Below, piece by piece: positions 14,528 through 22,885 of a DNA stretch of 22,885 nucleotides. The stretch is from JBDNFP01 sp041689775 (GTDB lineage Bacteria > Bacteroidota > Bacteroidia > Cytophagales > Spirosomataceae): contig JBDNFP010000388.1 of assembly GCA_041689775.1 (NCBI GenBank), positions 1-22,885 of the forward strand, given 5' to 3'. Both the position numbers and the translations under genes were made by a program. The notes beneath the pieces were generated by a model. The model searched no databases. It was given only the letters and a program-made list of their open reading frames with translations, and was not told where the DNA came from. How positions within the stretch are numbered: the stretch's first letter is position 1; every line of letters starts with the position of its first letter.

Positions 14528-16762
14528 TTATAACTTTCCAATTTCTGCCACGGGAGACTTTACTGAAAGTTTTTTACATAGCTTATCGTTAATTTCCATT
14601 AGTTCGAGTGCGCTCTCCACCAAGAACAAATCGTGCACTTTGGGTAAGTACTCTTCACTTCTGGCAAGCAGTAATTCGTCAATTTCCCGACGACGAAAAA
14701 TAAGGTCTTGCTGCATAGATTCCACTATTTCGGCCGGGCGTAACTTACCGAACTCTCCCTTGGGTGACTGAATCAGTGATTCGATCCCCGATTGCGCTTC
14801 TTCCAACAAATTCTTGATCGCTGGGTCTTGCAGCCGATAGTCAGCGTTTCTTTTCAAAAACAGACCCAGACTGATGATTTGCGATAATTGGGTGTAAATC
14901 AGCAATAAAACCCGCTGAATGTTCACCAACAACTCTTTGTGAGCTGGCGTTTCAGCTTGGGCTGCGCGATAGGAATCAAGAAGTTCGTCCATTTTCAAGA
15001 AAGCTTCCTTTCTGAACAGTTTATAACTGGTCAGGCTCAACTTCCCCGTATCAAGTTGCTTCATGACGTTATCAAGTAGGTCGCGGTTGGCTTGGAGCGC
15101 TACTTTCACAACTTTCGGCAAATTTTGCACCTCCCAATAAGGAAACACGAACCGAATGGACAACCAGCACAGTGCCCCCGCCAGTAGGGTATCGAGCAGT
15201 CGGTAGTAGGCTGCATCCATAAACTCCAATTGCAGGTAGCTGTAAAAGAACAGGATGAACAGCGTAAAAAAGCCCGTGGTAACGGCATATTGCCGCTTGA
15301 TATACGAAAAAGCAAAGAAAAGCGACCCCAGAAAAATAGTCATGCTGGCGATCAGTCCGGGTTTGAACACATAGAAAATGGTCAGCCCCGCCACTATGCC
15401 GATAATGGTACCGTATACCCGGTGGGCCAGCCTTACTTTGGATAAGTTGAAGCCCGGTTTCAAGATAACAAGTACCGTCAGCAACGCCCAGCTTGGATTA
15501 CCAAATCCCAGCCAAGTAGCCAGGTAGAAGGCTCCTACCGCCGTAAGCGCAATGCGTAGGGCATACCTGAAAAATGCTGATTCAAACGAAAATTGACTCC
15601 GCAGATAGTCCCAACCAATGGTATCATGGATAGCGAATTGCCGTAAACGATCAGCGGCCAGATCTAATTGTCCACTTCGGCGCACCAAAATAGTACGCAT
15701 ATTTTCCAAGAGAATCAGTTGCTGCTCGGTATACCGCCCAATCCGGCGCAACTGCCGGTACTGCTCTGCGTTTTGAGTTTCTACCGCTCTACTATCTCTT
15801 AACTCATTGAGATAGTTATCTAATTCCTGCAAAGCAGTGGCGGCTACCGGGTCCGATTCGTCAATGAGTGCGCTCAAATCTTCCTGCTCCAACTGGGTTT
15901 CCAACTGGTGGAGTTGCGAAACCACGTAACAGTTCAACTTGCCGAGTAACGGCACTACATTATCTCTTTCGGCACCATTGGACACGGTCTGAATGGATAA
16001 CGCGGAGGCAGTAGCTAATTCCAATAGATCAACCAAACCGGCTAGAAAGTGGGTAGCTTGCCCCATGAAGGTTTCCGGATTGGTGATATTCATGGGCTCT
16101 CTGAGTAGTACTTCCCGGATTTGCTGGTGAACTTCCACCACCGCACCTTGCTTCTGAGTAAGAGTGAGTAGTACCTCCGAAGGCTCAGCTGCCGGGTCAA
16201 AAAGTGCTTTCTGGGCGGCAAAGTAGTCGGCCGTCAAACGCAAGCAGTTCTGTAATCGACGCCGGAGCTGCTTAGGCCGCTGCAATGGGTGTAGCAACAA
16301 GGCGTACATAATATACCAACCCGAGCCGAGTAGCAGAAAACGCGCTTTATCGAGGGCATCAGCCAGCGTCGGTACCATATCGGCCATACTAAGGCCAATC
16401 ATCACGGCAAGATTGAGCAACAACGCCACAGTACTAAAATTTGGGCTGAATGGGGCTAAAAAATTGAGCGCAAAAAGAGTCACTATCAAAAGTATAGCAT
16501 TCAGAATGGGAAAGTCCCGCACCTGAGTAAACAGCACGAAGATCAGCGCCGACAAAAAGCCGGTCAGTACCATAAAACCCAGCTTTTTCGGAAGTGCAAT
16601 GGGTATATCAATACTAAAAACAAAAAGGGAGCCTAGTAACATGAAGATCCCGGGCTGGCTATACCCTAAGGTAGTACTGACCACAAGGGGCAAGGCCGCG
16701 CCAATTATAAATCTAAACGCGGTTTCAGTATCTTCGGAGGTAATGTATTCTTTGATGGTCAT
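14528..16762 (-). CDS. FUSC family membrane protein (YccS/YhfK-like)
   Basis: A 744-residue inner-membrane protein related to the FUSC family, which includes aromatic-acid exporters (AaeB) and fusaric-acid resistance proteins; the YccS/YhfK branch has no settled substrate. It shows the two-module layout: hydrophobic helices at about 15-155, a soluble, Leu/Gln-rich helical part at about 160-380, a second bundle at about 385-510 (starting near SAFFRYALRIALTA, with GNPSWALLTVLVILKPGF, the most conserved family stretch), and a helical cytoplasmic tail to the end. The start ATG is at 16760-16762; only 239 bases separate it from the divergent fucosidase gene. No efflux partner (membrane fusion protein) is next to it, which favours YccS over AaeB. 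Function not provable. Confidence 0.88.
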   Translation of the reverse strand: MTIKEYITSEDTETAFRFIIGAALPLVVSTTLGYSQPGIFMLLGSLFVFSIDIPIALPKKLGFMVLTGFLSALIFVLFTQVRDFPILNAILLIVTLFALNFLAPFSPNFSTVALLLNLAVMIGLSMADMVPTLADALDKARFLLLGSGWYIMYALLLHPLQRPKQLRRRLQNCLRLTADYFAAQKALFDPAAEPSEVLLTLTQKQGAVVEVHQQIREVLLREPMNITNPETFMGQATHFLAGLVDLLELATASALSIQTVSNGAERDNVVPLLGKLNCYVVSQLHQLETQLEQEDLSALIDESDPVAATALQELDNYLNELRDSRAVETQNAEQYRQLRRIGRYTEQQLILLENMRTILVRRSGQLDLAADRLRQFAIHDTIGWDYLRSQFSFESAFFRYALRIALTAVGAFYLATWLGFGNPSWALLTVLVILKPGFNLSKVRLAHRVYGTIIGIVAGLTIFYVFKPGLIASMTIFLGSLFFAFSYIKRQYAVTTGFFTLFILFFYSYLQLEFMDAAYYRLLDTLLAGALCWLSIRFVFPYWEVQNLPKVVKVALQANRDLLDNVMKQLDTGKLSLTSYKLFRKEAFLKMDELLDSYRAAQAETPAHKELLVNIQRVLLLIYTQLSQIISLGLFLKRNADYRLQDPAIKNLLEEAQSGIESLIQSPKGEFGKLRPAEIVESMQQDLIFRRREIDELLLARSEEYLPKVHDLFLVESALELMEINDKLCKKLSVKSPVAEIGKL

Positions 16763-16896
16763 AATGATCTGGAATAAATGGCCAACAAATAAGGACCACA
16801 GGTGTTTTTTTCTTGGGTAGTTTGCCTTCGCGTGATATCCCGCTTGGTTGACTAGAAACTGGGGGAACAGACTCTGAACCAGGCTAAATTAACCGG

Positions 16897-16904
16897 TAAT
16901 TTTG
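16897..16904 (+). promoter_or_regulatory. Candidate -7 box upstream of the fucosidase gene
   Basis: TAATTTTG matches TAnnTTTG and lies about 100 bases before the fucosidase start, in the divergent gap. No clear TTTG is visible at the -33 position, so support is weak. Confidence 0.25.
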
Positions 16905-17001
16905 GCTTGTTTCACCCTTTTTGAATAGTTTGGTAGAAAGTACCTCGAAAATATTTTTATATTTACCTAAACACCCACGTTTCGCCTGATTAACTGATCC
17001 G

Positions 17002-18462
17002 ATGAAAAAAACTCTAATCTTACTCCTATTCGCAAGCCAAATCGCATGGGCACAGGTCCCGCCAAAACCTTACGGACCCCTGCCTTCTTCCCGGCAACTT
17101 CAATGGCATGAGACCGAATTGTACGGTCTGATCCATTTTACACCCACGACCTTTGAAAACAAAGAATGGGGCTACGGGGATGCTGATCCGGCGACCTTCA
17201 ATCCCACTGATTTTGATGCCGAACAGATTATCCTGGCGGCAAAAGCAGGAGGGCTCCGAGGAATTGTGTTAGTAGCCAAGCACCACGATGGATTTGCGTT
17301 ATGGCCCACCAAAACTACGGACTATAATATTACCAAATCACCTTTTAGGGACGGAAAAGGCGACCTGGTGCGTGAAGTAGAACAGGCAGCCCGGAAGCAT
17401 GGTTTAAAATTTGGGGTGTACTGCTCGCCCTGGGATCGTAACAATGCCGCCTACGGTACGCCTGAGTACCTGACCATCTATCAGGAGCAACTTCGTGAAT
17501 TATACACCAACTACGGTCCTTTGTTTATGTCGTGGCACGATGGGGCCAACGGAGGCGATGGCTACTACGGTGGTGCCCGCGAAAAACGCTCAATTGACAA
17601 CACTACCTACTACCAATGGGACTCCACCTGGACCAATATTACCCGCAAATTGCAACCTGATGCTAACATTTTCAGCGATATAGGCTGGGACGTGCGCTGG
17701 GTCGGAAACGAAAAAGGAATTGCCGGCGAAACCCACTGGGCTACTTTTACCCCGGAGCCACCTAAGGGTGTTAGTAAAGCCGTACCGGGCCAAGCTAATT
17801 ATCCCGATAGCCCCGTAGGAATGAGGAACGGTGAGTTTTGGATTCCGGCTGAGTGCGATGTACCGCTGCGTAAGGGATGGTTTTATCACCCCGATGAGCA
17901 ACCGAAATCTCCCGACCAGTTATTTGACCTTTACCTAAAAAGCGTTGGGCGCGGAGCCGCGCTTGACCTCGGCCTTGCCCCCGATACCCGCGGACGCCTC
18001 AGCGATGCCGATATAGCCTCGCTGAAAGCTCTGGGCAACCGCCTCGAAAAAACGTACGCCACAAATCTGGCGCAATCGGCCTACGTACGTGGGTTGAATG
18101 TACGAGGCTACAACTCCATTTACGGCACCAAAAATCTGTTCGATAATAACCCTAATACTTATTGGGCTACGGATGATGATTTCAAAGAATCTGACTTGGT
18201 GGCAGACTTTTCGGGGCCCAAAACCTTCGACCTCATCAGCATGCAGGAGAATATTAAAATGGGACAGCGCGTCGAAGAATTTGCCGTTGATACCTGGGTG
18301 GACGAAAAGTGGGTTGAAATCCACAAAGGTACCAGCATCGGAGCCCGCCGCTTAGTGAAGTTTGACGAACCCGTTACTACCTCAAAGCTTCGGATCAGGT
18401 TTACCAAGTCACCCGTCTGCGTGGTACTAAGCGAAATGGGGATTTATAAAATCACCGACTAA
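17002..18462 (+). CDS. Secreted GH29 alpha-L-fucosidase with C-terminal carbohydrate-binding module
   Basis: Removes alpha-linked L-fucose from glycans in the periplasm or outside. A signal peptide covers residues 1-17 (ending WAQ). The GH29 TIM barrel runs from about 25 to 345: YGLIHFTPTTF, the sugar-contact KHHDGFALWP (93-102), KFGVYCSPWD and MSWHDGANGG, where Asp180 is the expected nucleophile, and the segment DIGWDVRWVGNE. From about 360 to 486 follows a F5/8 type C (CBM32-like) beta-sandwich, recognisable by NLFDNNPNTYWATDDD, SDLVADF and KLRIRF. The length is typical of bacterial GH29 subfamily B enzymes with this module. The stop codon overlaps the stop of the convergent reductase by two bases, without an intervening terminator. 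No Sus pair in the window. Sure about the family, less about linkage specificity. Confidence 0.94.
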   Translation: MKKTLILLLFASQIAWAQVPPKPYGPLPSSRQLQWHETELYGLIHFTPTTFENKEWGYGDADPATFNPTDFDAEQIILAAKAGGLRGIVLVAKHHDGFALWPTKTTDYNITKSPFRDGKGDLVREVEQAARKHGLKFGVYCSPWDRNNAAYGTPEYLTIYQEQLRELYTNYGPLFMSWHDGANGGDGYYGGAREKRSIDNTTYYQWDSTWTNITRKLQPDANIFSDIGWDVRWVGNEKGIAGETHWATFTPEPPKGVSKAVPGQANYPDSPVGMRNGEFWIPAECDVPLRKGWFYHPDEQPKSPDQLFDLYLKSVGRGAALDLGLAPDTRGRLSDADIASLKALGNRLEKTYATNLAQSAYVRGLNVRGYNSIYGTKNLFDNNPNTYWATDDDFKESDLVADFSGPKTFDLISMQENIKMGQRVEEFAVDTWVDEKWVEIHKGTSIGARRLVKFDEPVTTSKLRIRFTKSPVCVVLSEMGIYKITD

Positions 18463-19551
18463 GGAAACTCAATTACAACCTCGTCGTCTTCGGGGTAAGC
18501 CGTGCAGGTAAGTACCCATCCTTGGGCTAAGTCTCGTTCGGTAAGCACATCGTTGATACTCATGATAACCCTACCTGTGCGGCATTTGGCCGCGCAGGTA
18601 GCACAGCGCCCCCCGTTGCAACTATACGGAACAGGTATTCCTTTCTTCCGGGCCGCTTGCAGGATGGTGGTATACACTGGCACTTCTAATAGATAATTTT
18701 TCTTCTGAAATCTAAGTTGAATCCGATTAGTTTCGGAGTGCTTTGGTGGTAAAGGAATGGTATCAATCACAAAATTTTCCTTTCGGATTTGGGCGGTATT
18801 AAACCCATAAACAGCAGAGTAATCTCCGCCGTTCGCATAAACTCAAACGGTCCACATAAGAAAAACCGGGCGTTGTCCCTGGCATGGTGTAGCTTCTGGC
18901 CAATCATACTTTCCAAACGAAAGTTGTTAATGCGGTCCCGAATTCCCGACCATTCATCGGAGGGTTGGTTCAGCACTAACTCCACGTGCAGGCGATCGGG
19001 GTATTTCTGCTGCCATCGGGCTAGCTCCTCCTTGAAGATAATGCTATTCTCTCTTTGATTGGCATACAGCAGCGTCACCTTACTCTTTGGCTCTTGCACC
19101 AACACATGCTTCAAAATAGAAAATAAGGGAGTGATACCGCTTCCCGCCCCAATGAGTACGATATCACGGGAGACTCCTTCATTCGCATCAAACGTAAACC
19201 GGCCGGCAGCGGAGATTTCAAGGCAATGCCCACTTTTACATATTCGTGCCAATAGCGCAGAATTTCGCCATTAGGTACTCGTTTGATGGTGACGGCAGGC
19301 AGACTATCAACTCCGAGCGTTGAACTCATGGAGTACGAGCGGCGCACGGTCCGGGTACCCGGCTGTACCTCATCATTGGTAGTTTCTTTTGGGTTGAGTA
19401 AAAAAGTTAAAAACTGGCCGGGTTGGTAGGTAAAACCAGGGCCATCAGCTACTGGTTCAAGAATATAGGTACTGGTGTCGCTCGTTTCGGGGATGATTTC
19501 TTTTACCAGAAGGTCCAACGTATTTTCCTGTACTACAACCAAGTTAGCCAC
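18459..19551 (-). pseudogene. PaaE-like FAD/NAD(P)/2Fe-2S reductase broken by two one-base deletions
   Basis: Read along the minus strand this is a complete reductase in three frames. Part 1 (GTG 19551 to about 19228) is the FAD domain, with RRSYSMSS the flavin motif. Part 2 (about 19226 to 18803) is the NAD(P) domain: VLIGAGSGITPLFSIL and the CGPFEFM motif. Part 3 (to TAG 18459-18461) is a plant-type ferredoxin domain with Cx4Cx2C (CNGGRCATC) and the fourth Cys 29 residues on. One missing base near 19227 (VKVG then CLEISAAGRF; GTG GGC GAT TGC fits) and one T missing near 18799-18803 (TTTT to TTT; then TAQIRKENFVID fits) restore a single protein of about 364 residues. Known homologues feed electrons from NADPH to oxygenases. 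No oxygenase is adjacent. Either decay or base-call errors. Confidence 0.88.
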
Positions 19552-19661
19552 AAAATAATTGAGGTACGAAAAGGTCCTCGTCTTTTTTATTTATTACCAA
19601 AGGGTAAAGCCTTCCTCCGCTGCCCTTTTAAAATAGTCAATCATCTGCCTATATTCAGCCC

Positions 19662-20630
19662 ATGCAACATTCATCCTCCCGACGATATTTTATCCAGCAA
19701 GCAGCCCTGGCTGCGGGTACGGTTTCCTTTCTTTCTTTGGACCACCCCAGTATGGCCACACCGATCACGCCCGCCGAAGGAACAGCGGCTACTGTTCCTC
19801 CTATTCTGGTATTCTCCAAACATCTACAATTTCTGGACTATCAGGAAATGGCCAACAAGGCCAAAGAAATAGGCTTTGACGGGATTGACCTCACCGTAAG
19901 ACCAGGCGGCCATGTACTCCCGGAGCGGGTACAGACAGACCTACCCAAGGCAGTGGAGGCAATTAATAAGGCCGGGCTTAGACCCATGATGATGACAACT
20001 GCGGTGGAGAATGCCTCCGGGACCGACGAGATAGTACTTAAAACCGCCGCGAAACTAGGGATCAAGTACTACCGTATGAATTGGTACAAGTACAGCAATA
20101 AAGAATCTATGCCTGATTCACTAAAAAAATACCAGGAACAGATTCGGGGGCTGAGTGTACTCAATAGCAAGTTGGGATTGGTGGGTTGCTACCAAAACCA
20201 CGCCGGCAAACTCATCGGCGCTTCGGCTTGGGAGCTATATCAGCTTATGCAACGTGCTAACATAGAGAACATGGGCCTACAATACGATATTCGCCACGCC
20301 ACCGTTGAAGGAGGACTTTCGTGGGAAAATGGTCTTCGTCTTCTTAACCCCTACGTCAAAATACTAGCTATTAAGGATTTCGTTTGGGCCAAGGAAAATG
20401 GAAAGTACGTGGTTAAAAATGTCCCGCTGGGAGAAGGAATGATAGATTTCAAAACATACTTCCGGCTGCTTCGTGAGTACGGAGTACAGGTTCCTATTTC
20501 AATGCATTACGAGTACGATCTGGGCGGAGCCGAACACGGTTCTACCAAACCAGCCGTAGATAGAGAGGTTATTTATGAAGCCATGCAGCGTGACCTGGTA
20601 CGCTTTAAAGACATGTGGACTAACGCCTGA
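19662..20630 (+). CDS. Tat-exported sugar isomerase/epimerase-like TIM-barrel protein
   Basis: A 322-residue member of the xylose-isomerase-like TIM-barrel superfamily (AP endonuclease 2 fold), with a twin-arginine signal: SRRYFIQQAAL, Arg7-Arg8, followed by a hydrophobic stretch and SMA, so it is folded, probably with metal, before export. The barrel spans about 48-320. Visible metal-site candidates are in the strand ends YRMNWYKY, LQYDIRHATVEGG (Asp and His), ILAIKDFVW and ISMHYEYDLGG. The expected reaction is sugar isomerisation or epimerisation, but the substrate is not known for this exported group, which is common in Bacteroidota. It stands 110 bases from the divergent reductase and converges on the FG-GAP gene, sharing its terminator. 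Confidence 0.87.
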   Translation: MQHSSSRRYFIQQAALAAGTVSFLSLDHPSMATPITPAEGTAATVPPILVFSKHLQFLDYQEMANKAKEIGFDGIDLTVRPGGHVLPERVQTDLPKAVEAINKAGLRPMMMTTAVENASGTDEIVLKTAAKLGIKYYRMNWYKYSNKESMPDSLKKYQEQIRGLSVLNSKLGLVGCYQNHAGKLIGASAWELYQLMQRANIENMGLQYDIRHATVEGGLSWENGLRLLNPYVKILAIKDFVWAKENGKYVVKNVPLGEGMIDFKTYFRLLREYGVQVPISMHYEYDLGGAEHGSTKPAVDREVIYEAMQRDLVRFKDMWTNA

Positions 20631-20731
20631 TAAATAGCTTTCAGCCATTAGCCGCTCATTGGTCGATTATCCTATGAGCTTAACCTACATTCAAGCAAAC
20701 AATACTTAATTGACAAGAAGCCTTCAAAATA

Positions 20732-20777
20732 AAATCAGCTGAGCTACGGAGAGTACTCTGCGTAGCTCAGCTGATTT
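20732..20777. terminator. Bidirectional terminator between converging genes
   Basis: AAATCAGCTGAGCTACG (20732-20748) pairs perfectly over 17 bases with CGTAGCTCAGCTGATTT (20761-20777). The 12-base centre contains the self-complementary AGAGTACTCT, so nearly the whole 46 bases are palindromic. It lies between the isomerase stop and the stop of the leftward FG-GAP gene. Confidence 0.8.
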
Positions 20778-20791
20778 CCTGCCGCGCAACA

Positions 20792-22885
20792 TTATTTCTT
20801 CACGCGGTACGCCTTTACCGCGCCCTGATTAATACCAAAGAGCAAGTAATCTCCCATCGTAACCACACTTCGCACGTCGCCTGTTAGTTTGAAGCCGGAC
20901 TTTGCCTGTGGAACGCTGGTAAACTTACCCGTACCGTCTCCTTGCAGCAGTAGCCCATAATTCGCGTCAAACTTACCTAACCGCAGTCGTCCCTGACTGA
21001 TATTCCCACCCACCCACAGATCCTTTTTACCATCCTGATTATAGTCCAACGAAGTAATAGCGAAGGTGGGAGAAAACTGAGCCTCAATAGGCAAGTTAGT
21101 AGTTTGGTACTTCCCTTGTGGTGTACTGAGGAATAGGGTCGTTTGGAGGTGGTTAGCTTCCAGCTTCTGAGCGCTACTCAGTTCTTTATCCGAAAATAGG
21201 TCGTTCAGCATCACATCGGCGTAACTTTTGTAATCGGGGTAGCGGGCTCCCATGCTACTCATCTGCATCACGAGTTCATCCCGGGTTATGTAGGGGTAGT
21301 TTTTACCTTGCACGTAAAAACTAAGAATCGGGTCAACCGTACCGTTGCTATCAAAGTCTTTATAATACAATGAAGCCATTTCTCGTTCAGAGGCTTTCAC
21401 CTGTGAGTTGAGGCCCTGATTCCCAACGAACAAATCGGGCTTCCCGTCTTTATTCAGATCATCCACCAAGATGGTATTCCACCAGCCTTGGTAGGGTTTA
21501 TCAAAGTACTCGTTGGTTTTATTAGTTAACTTACCTTTTTCATTGATAAAAATCATGACGGGCATCCACTCACCCACAATGATCAGATCAGGCTTTTTAT
21601 CCCCGTTCATGTCCACGCCGGCTGCATCGGTTATCATTCCAACTTTCGTTAGGAAAGGAGCTATTTTAGCCGTTTGGTTGGTAAAATTCCCTTTACCGTC
21701 ATTCACCAGAATATAGCTTTCGGGCGTTTCGGGATAGCGGCCTGGTACTACCCTGCCGCCCACAAACAGATCGGGCTTGCCGTCGCCGGAGAAATCTCCC
21801 ACCGCCACGGCCCCGGTACTTGTTAGCATCGCGGGCAGTGCTTTTGCACTCAGCGTAAAATTACCCTTCCCATCGTTGAGATAAAGCTTATCCTGGAAAC
21901 TAGCATCCTGTGGCTCAAAGTCGGCGTAGCCTCCGTGGGCTACGTACAAATCCTGACTACCGTCTCCATTTGCATCAAAAAATACCGCATCGGTAACCTG
22001 AGAAGCGGCCTCAGCATCAAACACCGTGGTTTTGAGTTGGGAAAACGTCCCACTCTTTTGCTGTATATACACTGCGGAAACCTGCCCTTTGCTACCTCCG
22101 ACGAACACATCTTCGAGGCCATCCCCGTTTACATCAGCCTTGGCCAGGCTAGGCCCAGAAAATGACAGGGGATTGACCAGCAGCGGCTGACGGTAGAAAT
22201 CATTTATTTTCGGCGTTTTATCCTCGTGCGTAATGGGTGAGCGCACCTCCTCAAAGAGCGCTTCTACCTTTGAAGACCACCGATACATACCCGAAGCATT
22301 CGTCTCTGATACCGTCAGTACCTGATCAATGGCGGGGCTTTTCAAGATTTGGTATTTTCCCGAAGCCCACACCACCCTCAGAGAATCTACGGTAGTGGTT
22401 TCTCCAAGCCCAAAATGTAGTACCGGAGATACGCTGGACTGGTACCCACGGGTGGGCATTTGTTCGATATATTGCTGCTTTCCGTCGCTCCAAAGCGTTA
22501 CCTGAGTGCCTATGCCGAAGGTATTGGGTGCTTTACCCTCGGTTTTTACTTTCAAGTAGTGATGCTTGCTCAGGGTATTGGTTTCGTTTTGGTACACGAA
22601 GGCCGGGAGGTTGACATTATTTACTACCAGATCAAGGTCGCCGTCATTGTCCAGGTCGGCGTAGGCCGCGCCGTTACTGTTGGAAGGGCGGCTTAGCCCC
22701 CACTGCTGGGTTACGTTCTTGAAGGTTAAATCTTTGCCATTTTCAAACGCATAATTGGTAAGGTTAGAAGAAGGTATCTCATACACCAGCTTCAACACAT
22801 CACTCCGCTGAATACCCTGCTGCTGATTTTGCACATAATCGCTCATGTGTTTCAGGAAATCCATATTGGTATAATCACGCATATA
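20792..22885 (-). CDS. FG-GAP/VCBS repeat protein with ASPIC/UnbV domain, N-terminus outside window
   Basis: The frame is open to the window edge (Tyr precedes the first Met at 22882), so the true start lies outside; in the family the N-terminal 400 or so residues with further FG-GAP repeats come before RDYTNMDFLKHM. Visible order: an FG-GAP unit (DLDNDGDLDLVVNN, a calcium-binding Dx(D/N)xDGxxD loop), the ASPIC/UnbV domain (about 115-185, with GIGTQVTLWSDG and GYQSSVSPVLHFGLG), then about five more FG-GAP propeller units (DVNGDGLEDVFVGG, DANGDGSQDLYVAHGG, DFSGDGKPDLFVGG, DMNGDKKPDLIIVG, DLNKDGKPDLFVGN, DYNQDGKKDLWVGG). The product is a secreted or surface propeller protein, often found with SusC/SusD systems. 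Function unknown; binding to glycans is a reasonable guess. Confidence 0.93.
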   Translation of the reverse strand, partial: YMRDYTNMDFLKHMSDYVQNQQQGIQRSDVLKLVYEIPSSNLTNYAFENGKDLTFKNVTQQWGLSRPSNSNGAAYADLDNDGDLDLVVNNVNLPAFVYQNETNTLSKHHYLKVKTEGKAPNTFGIGTQVTLWSDGKQQYIEQMPTRGYQSSVSPVLHFGLGETTTVDSLRVVWASGKYQILKSPAIDQVLTVSETNASGMYRWSSKVEALFEEVRSPITHEDKTPKINDFYRQPLLVNPLSFSGPSLAKADVNGDGLEDVFVGGSKGQVSAVYIQQKSGTFSQLKTTVFDAEAASQVTDAVFFDANGDGSQDLYVAHGGYADFEPQDASFQDKLYLNDGKGNFTLSAKALPAMLTSTGAVAVGDFSGDGKPDLFVGGRVVPGRYPETPESYILVNDGKGNFTNQTAKIAPFLTKVGMITDAAGVDMNGDKKPDLIIVGEWMPVMIFINEKGKLTNKTNEYFDKPYQGWWNTILVDDLNKDGKPDLFVGNQGLNSQVKASEREMASLYYKDFDSNGTVDPILSFYVQGKNYPYITRDELVMQMSSMGARYPDYKSYADVMLNDLFSDKELSSAQKLEANHLQTTLFLSTPQGKYQTTNLPIEAQFSPTFAITSLDYNQDGKKDLWVGGNISQGRLRLGKFDANYGLLLQGDGTGKFTSVPQAKSGFKLTGDVRSVVTMGDYLLFGINQGAVKAYRVKK

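Noticed and set aside
1..22885. CRISPR array, tRNA, rRNA, integrase, complete insertion sequence or phage module.
   Set aside because: No regularly spaced repeats, cloverleaf sequences, DDE or tyrosine recombinase motifs were seen on either strand by eye.

Overview
The window looks like the chromosome of a Bacteroidota bacterium, most likely of the order Cytophagales. The signs are: exported proteins with short signal peptides ending in AQ, start codons with little Shine-Dalgarno signal, several matches to the Bacteroidota -7 promoter box TAnnTTTG, a flavobacterial-type green proteorhodopsin with Met at the tuning site, an exported prolyl oligopeptidase, a PqqL-like M16 peptidase, an FG-GAP/ASPIC-UnbV lipoprotein-type protein, a GH29 fucosidase and a Tat-exported TIM-barrel epimerase. 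No tRNA, rRNA, CRISPR array, integrase or complete insertion sequence is visible. The organism assignment is an inference from these families, not from a marker gene.

Layout. Positions 1-1045 are a poorly coding, decayed-looking stretch: the start of an unrecognised leftward gene running off the edge, then two opposing small reading frames (294-623 + and 699-899 -), each broken by a single in-frame TGA. Positions 1046-3157 (-) encode an exported prolyl oligopeptidase. Positions 3674-4572 (+) hold a membrane-anchored diheme cytochrome c broken by a one-base deletion. A 590-base non-coding stretch rich in hairpins and repeats leads into the proteorhodopsin gene (5161-5901), followed by a putative outer-membrane barrel protein (6024-6953) and a secreted fasciclin-domain protein (7307-7858); each of these three ends in its own strong hairpin terminator.

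Positions 8071-10260 carry a vSGLT-like sodium/sugar symporter and a YehS (DUF1456) protein, then a REP-like palindrome, then a Fic AMPylase-family gene whose start lies beside a perfect palindromic operator. On the minus strand follow an M16 zinc peptidase (11606-14416) and a FUSC-family membrane protein (14528-16762). Divergent from these is a GH29 alpha-L-fucosidase with a C-terminal carbohydrate-binding module (17002-18462), which converges, with overlapping stop codons, on a PaaE-like flavin/iron-sulfur reductase broken by two one-base deletions (18459-19551). The window ends with a Tat-exported sugar isomerase/epimerase-like protein (19662-20630) and the C-terminal two-thirds of an FG-GAP/ASPIC-UnbV surface protein (20792-22885, start outside).

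Together the genes suggest a heterotroph that degrades polymers (periplasmic peptidases, fucosidase, symporter, surface protein) and gains extra energy from light through a proton-pumping rhodopsin. No retinal or carotenoid biosynthesis gene lies in the window, so the rhodopsin is a solitary locus here. The three one-base deletions plus the two TGA interruptions could be real gene decay or sequencing/assembly error; raw reads would decide. The least explained signals are the three TTGTTAA copies and competing hairpins before the rhodopsin gene, the operator over the Fic promoter, and the TGA-interrupted pair at the left edge.
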